In this document: piece by piece, positions 22,199 through 28,197 of the stretch | How the letters are laid out: each line of letters begins with the position of its first letter | How positions within the stretch are numbered: the first letter of the stretch is position 1 | Source: Treponema sp. | Lineage (GTDB): Bacteria > Spirochaetota > Spirochaetia > Treponematales > Treponemataceae | Length of the DNA stretch: 28,197 bases | Direction of reading: 5' to 3' | NCBI GenBank assembly: GCA_024691105.1 | Contig: JAILNY010000143.1 | Location: 1-28,197 of the forward strand | Notes under the pieces: generated by a model | The model's database searches: none | What the model was told of the DNA's origin: nothing | Seen by the model: only the letters and a program-made list of their open reading frames with translations | Position numbers and translations under genes: made by a program

Positions 22199-22241
22199 TC
22201 TAGTTGATGAAATTTGATTGAATAAAGTTTAATGAACCGTC

Positions 22242-22290
22242 CCGCCGGTATATTTAAATAATATGCGTCGGCGGTTATTTATTTTTATAT
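22242..22290 (+). terminator. terminator of the rib operon
   Basis: CCGCCG (22242-22247) pairs with CGGCGG (22269-22274). The 21-base loop can fold further through ATATT/AATAT pairs. TTATTTATTTTT follows at 22275-22286. It lies 44 bases after the ribH stop. Confidence 0.6.
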
Positions 22291-22462
22291 ATTCCGCATA
22301 ATCCACATAGATTCTTCATATTGTATTCATCTCCTTGTATTCATATTTCTATACATTACACTTCCTATAATGTATATTCTGTCTACCTATACGTATACAC
22401 AATTATTATACTTCCATATCTTCCTCCTTTCCACACATTCCCCCTGATTCCAGCTAAATAAT

Positions 22463-22491
22463 TAGAGCCCTGCATATTCTGCAAGGCTCTA
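22463..22491 (-). terminator. terminator of the mreB-rodA operon
   Basis: TAGAGCC (22463-22469) pairs with GGCTCTA (22485-22491); after a C-A mismatch TGCA (22471-22474) pairs with TGCA (22480-22483), leaving a five-base loop. On the minus strand it is followed by ATTATTTAG, a weak T-tract. It lies 17 bases after the rodA stop. Confidence 0.6.
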
Positions 22492-22507
22492 ACGTTCTGA
22501 TAAAAAA

Positions 22508-23827
22508 CTAATCCATAAAGTTAAATCTTCGATAGCGGACAGCCATTACAATTCCGATACAAATCATCGAAGTACACAATGAAGATCCACCATAAGACAG
22601 GAACAACAACGGAATACCGGTAACAGGCATAAGTCCGATTACCATTCCGATATTTTCAAGAAAGTGAAAAAAGAACATTCCCAAAATTCCAGTTGTAATA
22701 TATGCACCAAATTTACTAGGAGTATTCTTGATAATATAAATCATTCTAAGAAGTAAAATCAGATATAACGTAAAAACAAGAAATCCGCCCAAAAATCCCC
22801 ATTCTTCGCACAAGATACTGAAAATAAAGTCAGTACCCTGTTCAGGAATATAACTTAAGTGGCTGTGGCTTCCTTTTAAAAATCCACGGCCCAAAAATCC
22901 ACCGGCACCAATTGCAATCTTTGAGTGAATAATATTCCAGCCGGCACCCTTTGGATCTATGTATGGATCAAGAAAGATTACAAGACGGTCAAGCTGATAA
23001 GGCTTTAATCTTGGAACAACGATATTAGAAACAATCAGAGAAAACAAAATAATTGCAGCAATAAATGAAATCCAAAAGTAATATTTATTCTGTCTGAAAA
23101 AATAAATGCCCAGAAAGCCGATTACCATAATGGCAGCCATCGAAACAGTTACAACAAGCCGCAAACGATGATCTGTTAAAAATTTTATTGCAGGAACAGT
23201 CTTTTTTACAATCTGAGATTCCCACAAAGGAAGAATCGTAAACAAAGCCGTAAGAAATCCAATTCCTAAAATAAGAAAAATATATTTAAATTCAATTCCA
23301 CCGATAAAGCACATAAAAATAAAAATCGGAATAAATACAATCGCAGTACCAAAGTCTGGTTGCAGCATAAGGATTCCAACAGACAGAATCAAAATACCGC
23401 AGGATACTGCAAAACGCTTTAAAGGATTTTCATTTTCACTGTTATTTAAATACCAGCCAAAAAATAAAATATAGACAACCTTACAAAATTCAGAAGGCTG
23501 AATTCCCAGACTTCCAATTCCAATCCAGCTTCGAGAACCATTTACTTCTTTACCAAATATTGCAGTATACAAGAGAACAAGACAGGCAACAATTGCAATA
23601 TAAAAAATATACCGCTCAATTTTTCGATAATCGTAACAGGCAAAAACAAACATCATGACAAGGCCAAGAGTTGCCCAGATTATCTGTTTAATATAATTTG
23701 AATTTTTTAAAACGCCGTCACGGTCAATGGCAGCTGAATAAACAAAGGCAATTCCAATAATTGTAAGGCAGAGAACACAAAATAAAAGTATATAATCAAT
23801 TGCAGAAAAGAACTTAAACTTTTTCAA
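22508..23827 (-). CDS. rodA: rod-shape-determining peptidoglycan glycosyltransferase RodA
   Basis: RodA is a SEDS-family enzyme that polymerises glycan strands from lipid II together with PBP2 during cell elongation. The protein has about ten hydrophobic segments. Family signatures include the N-terminal DYILLFCVLCLTIIGIAFVYSAA, GIGSLGIQPSEFCKVVYIL, LQPDFGTAIVFIPI, GFLKGSHSHLSYIPEQGTDF and the C-terminal GIPLLFLSYGGSS. At 439 aa it is longer than E. coli RodA (370), with extra membrane or loop sequence around residues 190-270, as expected for treponemal forms. The start is a TTG at 23827 with GGGGAG (23840-23835) seven bases before it, overlapping the mrdA stop. It is the last gene of the mre operon. 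Confidence 0.95.
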   Translation of the reverse strand: MKKFKFFSAIDYILLFCVLCLTIIGIAFVYSAAIDRDGVLKNSNYIKQIIWATLGLVMMFVFACYDYRKIERYIFYIAIVACLVLLYTAIFGKEVNGSRSWIGIGSLGIQPSEFCKVVYILFFGWYLNNSENENPLKRFAVSCGILILSVGILMLQPDFGTAIVFIPIFIFMCFIGGIEFKYIFLILGIGFLTALFTILPLWESQIVKKTVPAIKFLTDHRLRLVVTVSMAAIMVIGFLGIYFFRQNKYYFWISFIAAIILFSLIVSNIVVPRLKPYQLDRLVIFLDPYIDPKGAGWNIIHSKIAIGAGGFLGRGFLKGSHSHLSYIPEQGTDFIFSILCEEWGFLGGFLVFTLYLILLLRMIYIIKNTPSKFGAYITTGILGMFFFHFLENIGMVIGLMPVTGIPLLFLSYGGSSLCTSMICIGIVMAVRYRRFNFMD

Positions 23828-23839
23828 TCTACGACTCCC

Positions 23840-25738
23840 CTATTCGTTTTTCTTATTGAACAGCCATCGCCAGCCTAATGTATCAACGGCTTCTTCAAAT
23901 GTCTGATTTGCAAAATAACCCTGCATAATTACATTTGTTGCAAAATTTGACCATGACTGTATTTCTAAGTTATTACTTGCTTCTACCATTACACAGACAA
24001 CAATCTGATCTTCTACAGGAGCATCATAAGGCGCATAAGCTAAAAGCCATGAGTGCCAGCTGTCTTTATGACCTGTTACTTCGGCAGTACCTGTTTTTGC
24101 TGCAATCTTTACAGTCGGGTTTGCAAGTGAATATTTTGCAGTACCATCTGTACAAACAAAACGCAGTGCTTCTTTTACTTTTTTATAGACTGTATGGTCA
24201 ATTGAATTTTCAAACAAAACTTCGATAGGAGTTTCGTAAATTATTTCATTAGTTGCAGGATCCTTAATCTCTTTTAAAAGATGCGGCTTATAAACCTTTC
24301 CTTCGTTACAAATCATTGCCATAACATCCGCAACCTGCAACGGAGTCGCAGTCGTAAATCCCTGTCCGATAGAAACAGCCATCGTATCACCATCAAGCCA
24401 GCGCTCATGATAACGGCGCTCTTTCCATTCAGCCGTAGGAACAAAGCCCTTAGAATGGCTCGGAAGATCTATCTGTGTACTCTGGCCATAACCAAAGATT
24501 TTTGCATAATCAGAAATTTTTTCAATACCAAGATGATCACGGCCAACAATCCAGAAATATGTATCGCACGACTGTCCGACAGCATGCTTTAAATCAAGTT
24601 TTCCGTGACCTGGTTTTAATATCCAGCAGTGGAAAGTTCTTCCACCGTATTCAAATTCACCTTTACATTCAATACGCTCATATTCTGGGAAAGCCTTTTC
24701 CTGAAGAATTGCAGTCGACATGATAATTTTAAATGTACTTGCAGGCGGATATGCTGCGTTAACTGCACGATTAAGCAAAGGCTTGTTTACATCTTCAACA
24801 AGTTTTAAATATTCTGCGGCTGCGTTTTCTGAATTGAAAATATTTGATTCAAAATACGGATAAGAAACCATTGCTAGTATTTCACCGGTTGAAGGCTTTA
24901 AGACAATGGCAGATCCAATTCTGTTACCGAGTGCCTTTTCTGCAAGCGTCTGTACCCGAGAGTCAATTGTAAGAACAAGCTTTTTTCCCATCTGAGGAGG
25001 AACAACAGTTGGAGTTTCAGAAAGCATTCGACCTTTTGCATCGATAATTCTTTCTTCATAGCCGTCCTTTCCCTGAAGATAAGAGTCATATTGCTTTTCA
25101 ATTCCAGTTTTTCCGACAATACTATTTTTTGTATAACCACCTTTGTTATACATCTGAGTCATTTCTTCGCTGGTAATTCTTCCAACGTAACCAAGAATGT
25201 GTGAAAAACTTCCGGTTTCAATATAGTTACGCATTGGACGACTTACCCAGGAAACGCCAGGCAAGTCTGTAATATTTTCTGCAATATTTGAAATTACCGT
25301 AAAAGGAACATTTGTCTTAACGGTATATGGCGCATAATTTTTTCTTACATCAGGTGGAATACGCTCGTCAATTTCCTGCTTTGAAATACCAAGAATTTTT
25401 GCAAGTCGCGAAGTAATCGTATCGTAATAGCCCGGAGGAATTTCTCCAGGAGTCAATTCAACTGCAAACGAATCGGAATTAACGACCATCGCATTTCCTT
25501 CCTGATCGTTTTCTCCATCATGGCAGTCAAAAATTTCTCCACGCTGAGCGGCAATTGTCGTGATTCGGCTTGAAATAGTTTTAGACTGAGTTTTATACTG
25601 ACTTCCTTCAATGATTTGCATTGAAAAAAGTTTATAAAGGTAGAGAAAAAAAACTAAAATTGCTAAAACAGAAAAAATATACGAAACAATATTTTTATCA
25701 CGTTTTGTACGCTGATTGCTGACACTGTCTCTGTTCAA
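23840..25738 (-). CDS. mrdA: penicillin-binding protein 2, elongation transpeptidase
   Basis: PBP2 cross-links peptidoglycan in the elongasome and activates RodA. A single N-terminal membrane anchor (about 18-38) leads into the pedestal domain. The transpeptidase domain carries the catalytic serine S334 in STFK (334-337), S390-x-D392 (SCD) and KTG at 548-550. At 632 aa it has normal length. The start is a TTG at 25738, with AAGGGGG (25754-25748) nine bases upstream; I see no better in-frame start. It follows mreD by 27 bases and precedes rodA by 12, the standard partner order. Confidence 0.95.
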   Translation of the reverse strand: MNRDSVSNQRTKRDKNIVSYIFSVLAILVFFLYLYKLFSMQIIEGSQYKTQSKTISSRITTIAAQRGEIFDCHDGENDQEGNAMVVNSDSFAVELTPGEIPPGYYDTITSRLAKILGISKQEIDERIPPDVRKNYAPYTVKTNVPFTVISNIAENITDLPGVSWVSRPMRNYIETGSFSHILGYVGRITSEEMTQMYNKGGYTKNSIVGKTGIEKQYDSYLQGKDGYEERIIDAKGRMLSETPTVVPPQMGKKLVLTIDSRVQTLAEKALGNRIGSAIVLKPSTGEILAMVSYPYFESNIFNSENAAAEYLKLVEDVNKPLLNRAVNAAYPPASTFKIIMSTAILQEKAFPEYERIECKGEFEYGGRTFHCWILKPGHGKLDLKHAVGQSCDTYFWIVGRDHLGIEKISDYAKIFGYGQSTQIDLPSHSKGFVPTAEWKERRYHERWLDGDTMAVSIGQGFTTATPLQVADVMAMICNEGKVYKPHLLKEIKDPATNEIIYETPIEVLFENSIDHTVYKKVKEALRFVCTDGTAKYSLANPTVKIAAKTGTAEVTGHKDSWHSWLLAYAPYDAPVEDQIVVCVMVEASNNLEIQSWSNFATNVIMQGYFANQTFEEAVDTLGWRWLFNKKNE

Positions 25739-25765
25739 TCCCCTCTACCCCCTTAAACAAAGTTT

Positions 25766-26269
25766 TTAAAATTTATCTTCAATTACAATTAAATTAGAAA
25801 AGCAGTCCAAGAATTTAAATATAAATGGAGCAAGTACAGAATTAAAAATTAATTCAAACAGGAATACCTTTGTAAAAATATTATATGTGTTAACCATATT
25901 TGGAAAGAAGAACGAAACAATATAAATTACAATGGCCTTAAACAAAGTTCCAACAAATCCGATTACGAAAGTTGCAAAAAACGATTTTAAGTTCAACATC
26001 TTTTTAAAAAAGCCTGTTAAATATCCGATTACCGTTCTGACAAGACAGTTTAAACCAAAAGGGCTTCCGCTCAAAAAATCAATAAACAAGCCGGAAATAA
26101 ATCCTGTAGTCTCTCCATGCACACTTCCGTTGCAGATTGCAAAATAAAGTGTACACAGCAAAAGCAAATCAGGAACAGCAGGTAAAACCGCAATGTTAGA
26201 CAAAATTGCAGTTTCAATGAGGACAGCAACAATAAGAATAAAAATACTTGTCAAATAAGATTTTAACAT
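25766..26269 (-). CDS. mreD: rod-shape-determining membrane protein MreD
   Basis: MreD is an inner-membrane component of the elongation complex that bridges MreC and the PBP2/RodA pair. It has 167 aa and about five or six hydrophobic segments, with the characteristic LLLLCTLYFAICNGSVHGETTGFISGL region (given in part) around residues 34-60 and GLNCLVRTVIGYLTG near 77-91. The ATG shares its A with the mreC stop (TAATG), so the two genes overlap by one base. GAGGAGG (26283-26277) gives a strong ribosome site inside the mreC end. Confidence 0.85.
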   Translation of the reverse strand: MLKSYLTSIFILIVAVLIETAILSNIAVLPAVPDLLLLCTLYFAICNGSVHGETTGFISGLFIDFLSGSPFGLNCLVRTVIGYLTGFFKKMLNLKSFFATFVIGFVGTLFKAIVIYIVSFFFPNMVNTYNIFTKVFLFELIFNSVLAPFIFKFLDCFSNLIVIEDKF

Positions 26270-27192
26270 TACCTTGCCTCCTCTATTTTTTCCGAGTTGC
26301 TTTCTTTATTTCTTTCAGACTTCATTTTATCTTCCGGATATTTTAATTCATTTGAAGAAACAACAATTACAGTTTCCAGTCTAGAAAAATTTATCACCGG
26401 AGCAATTTCAATTTCAAGCGAGCTGTCATAATCCAAAACGGTAATCTTTGAAATTGTTCCAACAGGAATTTCTTTTAAGTAATTTCCATTTTCACCGGAG
26501 GTAACAACGACATCACCAAAATGAAGCTCACTGATATATTTCTTTTTAATGTATTTCATTGAAAGCGGAAGATCTTCTGAACCATTTCCAGAAACAAGTC
26601 CAAGGTCACGTGAATTCTGCATGCGGCAGCTGACAGTACAGTTTATATCATAAAGCGGCATAATCTGACTTGTTGTATAACCTACAGAAATGATTTTTCC
26701 AACAACACCAATATTTCCGTGCTGAACTGCAAGAACACTCATGTTCTTTTTAATTCCGTCTTTGCTTCCTTTATCAATGACAATTGTAGTATGAAGGTTA
26801 TCCGCACCACGAGAAATAATATTTGCAGGATAATTTTTCTGCATAATGCTGTCAGAAAAATCAAGCAGCTCTTTAAGACGTGCATTTTCTTTTAATATGC
26901 TGGAATTTTTTCTCTGCATGTACTCGTAGTCTTTTAATTTTTCCTGAAGGACTTCGTATTCCTTGCGTAAGTTTGCAAGCTTTTTTACAGCATCAAAAGA
27001 ATTTTTTACGTGAAAGGACGCTGTCGCAATTCCTTTTTCTACTGCTGAAAAAATTGAAAAACCGACATTTTTAAAATTAACTACAAAGCCTCCTGCGTTA
27101 AGAGAAAGCATTACGCAGGAAGACACAACGAGAATAACAAACAATAGTTCTCTAAAGCGAAATTTAAAACTAAACCGTTTAGGATTCTGCAT
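26269..27192 (-). CDS. mreC: rod-shape-determining protein MreC
   Basis: MreC is a periplasmic scaffold that activates PBP2/RodA and connects them to cytoplasmic MreB. A short basic N-terminus leads to one membrane segment (about 14-33), then a coiled coil (about 65-112, ending near NARLKELLDF) and the beta-barrel domain (about 118-280, with VIDKGSKDGIKKNMSVLAVQ and VVTSGENGNYLKEIPVGTI). At 307 aa it has normal length. A charged tail rich in Lys and Glu ends the protein. No Shine-Dalgarno sequence is visible before the ATG; it starts five bases after the mreB stop, so translation probably relies on coupling. Confidence 0.93.
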   Translation of the reverse strand: MQNPKRFSFKFRFRELLFVILVVSSCVMLSLNAGGFVVNFKNVGFSIFSAVEKGIATASFHVKNSFDAVKKLANLRKEYEVLQEKLKDYEYMQRKNSSILKENARLKELLDFSDSIMQKNYPANIISRGADNLHTTIVIDKGSKDGIKKNMSVLAVQHGNIGVVGKIISVGYTTSQIMPLYDINCTVSCRMQNSRDLGLVSGNGSEDLPLSMKYIKKKYISELHFGDVVVTSGENGNYLKEIPVGTISKITVLDYDSSLEIEIAPVINFSRLETVIVVSSNELKYPEDKMKSERNKESNSEKIEEAR

Positions 27193-27197
27193 ACAAA

Positions 27198-28197
27198 TTA
27201 ACTGTTGAGGTTGTCGTAAATTGCTCTGTCAGAAGACATATCCTTAAACAATTCAAATGCTTCACCAGCACCAAGCGCAACACATTCAAGCGGGCGCTCT
27301 GCAAGAATTACAGGAACATTTGTCTCTTTAGAAATAAGTTTAGCCAATCCCTTAAGCATAGATCCGCCGCCTGTCATTACAATACCGCGTTCAACGATAT
27401 CAGCAGCAAGTTCTGGTGGAGTATGTCCAAGAGTTGTCTTAATCTCTTCAATGATCATATTTACAGGCTCTTTAAGAGCTTCGCGGATTTCAACCGAGTC
27501 AATTTCAAGGCGGCGTGGAAGACCAGTAATTGCATCGCGCCCTTTAATTTCCATTTTTTCGATATTCTTATCCGGAGCAACATTACCAATTTCAATCTTA
27601 AGTTTTTCAGCAGTCTGCTGACCAATCATAAGATTGTGAACGTTCTGAATATGTTTTACGATTGTTTCGTCAAATTTGTTTCCACCAACACGGATAGAAG
27701 AAGTGATAACCATACCACCAAGAGAAATAACGCTGATTTCTGCAGTACCACCACCGATATCACAAATCATATGACCTGCAGGTTCATGAATAGGAATTTT
27801 TGCACCAATTGCAGCAGCAAGACTTTCAGGAATTACTTCAACTTCTTTTGCGCCGGCTTTAAGAGCAGCTTCAATTACAGCACGACGTTCAACTTCTGTA
27901 ATACATGAAGGAATACCAATCTTCATTCTTGTCGAACTAAAGATTCTATGCTTTGGAAGAATTTTTCCAATAAAATATTTTATCATTTTTTCGCAGGAAT
28001 CAATGTCTGCGATTACACCGTCAGCAAGTGGACGTGATGCAATAATATTGCCAGGAGTTTTCCAAAGCATACGTTTTGCTTCAGCTCCGACTGCATATAC
28101 AACATTAGTGCCTTTTTCAACAGCAACTACGGAAGGTTCATCAATTACAATTCCCTTTCCTCTTACATAAATAAGTGTGTTACAAGTTCCAAGATCA
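27198..28197 (-). CDS. mreB: rod-shape-determining protein MreB, actin homologue (5' end outside the window)
   Basis: MreB forms membrane-bound filaments that orient elongation-specific wall synthesis. The frame is open to the right edge, so the N-terminus is missing. The first visible codons read DLGTCNTLIYVRGKGIV, the phosphate-1 motif of the actin fold, which normally lies about 15 residues from the start. IDEPSVVAV, MLWKTPGNIIASRPLADGVI, the phosphate-2 region CDIGGGTAEISVISLGG and the adenosine motif VMTGGGSMLKGL follow. An internal Met at 28070 is not the start. About 332 residues are present, so only a few are lost. It heads the operon mreB-mreC-mreD-mrdA-rodA. Confidence 0.97.
   Translation of the reverse strand, partial: DLGTCNTLIYVRGKGIVIDEPSVVAVEKGTNVVYAVGAEAKRMLWKTPGNIIASRPLADGVIADIDSCEKMIKYFIGKILPKHRIFSSTRMKIGIPSCITEVERRAVIEAALKAGAKEVEVIPESLAAAIGAKIPIHEPAGHMICDIGGGTAEISVISLGGMVITSSIRVGGNKFDETIVKHIQNVHNLMIGQQTAEKLKIEIGNVAPDKNIEKMEIKGRDAITGLPRRLEIDSVEIREALKEPVNMIIEEIKTTLGHTPPELAADIVERGIVMTGGGSMLKGLAKLISKETNVPVILAERPLECVALGAGEAFELFKDMSSDRAIYDNLNS

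Larger units (their letters stand above)
22199..22507. other. gap between convergent rib and rod operons
   Basis: This 309-base gap holds two terminator-like hairpins (22242-22290 and 22463-22491) and little else that is certain. From about 22291 to 22450 the plus strand is very poor in G, about eight in 160 bases, so the minus strand is purine-rich. A 9-bp inverted repeat (22350-22358 and 22368-22376) and the palindrome TATACGTATA (22388-22397) are present. A 14-codon minus-strand frame (22319-22275, MKNLCGLCGIYKNK) has AAGGAG 11 bases upstream, but it is too short to call. Confidence 0.5.

Noticed and set aside
27423..27908. Long plus-strand frame of 161 codons opposite mreB
   Set aside because: It mirrors mreB codons on the other strand, is rich in Asn, Phe and Cys, has no ribosome site and no recognisable domain.
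1..28197. Mobile elements, prophage or defence systems
   Set aside because: No transposase, integrase, phage, restriction or CRISPR-associated gene is present on either strand; the genes are housekeeping or unknown exported proteins.

Overview
The window looks like a chromosomal segment of a spirochaete, most likely a host-associated or environmental Treponema and not T. pallidum. The evidence is a protein of the spirochaetal p83/100 antigen family, a low to moderate G+C content, the rpsF-ssb-rpsR-rplI order followed by dnaB, an mreBCD-mrdA-rodA cluster, and several secreted proteins of unknown function. It is dense housekeeping sequence. I see no insertion sequence, prophage, CRISPR array, integrase, toxin pair or rRNA. 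The riboflavin operon separates it from T. pallidum, which does not make this vitamin.

Layout: (1) 1-3355, plus strand: a promoter and leader hairpin, then rpsF, ssb, rpsR and rplI (ribosomal proteins S6, S18, L9 and single-strand DNA-binding protein), a terminator, and the replicative helicase dnaB. (2) 3380-8168, minus strand: a TRAM-containing rRNA uracil-C5 methyltransferase, a secreted beta-propeller-like protein, and the p83/100 protein, which has its own promoter. (3) 8215-13052, plus strand: an alpha/beta hydrolase, rsmA (ksgA), a YggS-type PLP protein, a small secreted or membrane protein, and two overlapping RluA-family pseudouridine synthases. A tRNA-Leu(CAG) follows. (4) 13172-15153, minus strand: a tightly coupled trio of a secreted protein, a receiver-like/PilZ-like protein and a tail-anchored zinc-ribbon protein. 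(5) 15193-22198, plus strand: mfd, then ribD-ribE-ribBA-ribH, a complete riboflavin branch from GTP and ribulose-5-phosphate to riboflavin. (6) 22199-22507: a gene-poor, G-poor gap between two facing terminators. (7) 22508-28197, minus strand: mreB (cut by the window edge), mreC, mreD, mrdA (PBP2) and rodA, the rod-shape elongation machinery.

The most interesting signals are regulatory. Two mirrored 18-bp near-palindromes, with centres 31 bp apart, flank the ribD start codon and together form a perfect 19-bp inverted repeat. One overlaps a -10 element that would give a leaderless ribD mRNA. This points to an unknown operator for riboflavin synthesis in place of an FMN riboswitch. In front of rplI, a hairpin displays CTCC in its loop, which can pair with the rplI Shine-Dalgarno sequence. 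The rpsF leader hairpin sits on a stem that occludes the rpsF ribosome site. Most promoters I could place use an extended TGn -10 element with a weak -35. All of these are read by eye and none is tested.

Several start codons are set from ribosome-binding sites and differ from the longest open frame: the p83/100 protein at 5023, the beta-propeller protein at 6966, the small secreted protein at 10807, the 14182 secreted protein at a TTG at 15153, and ribE at 19882.
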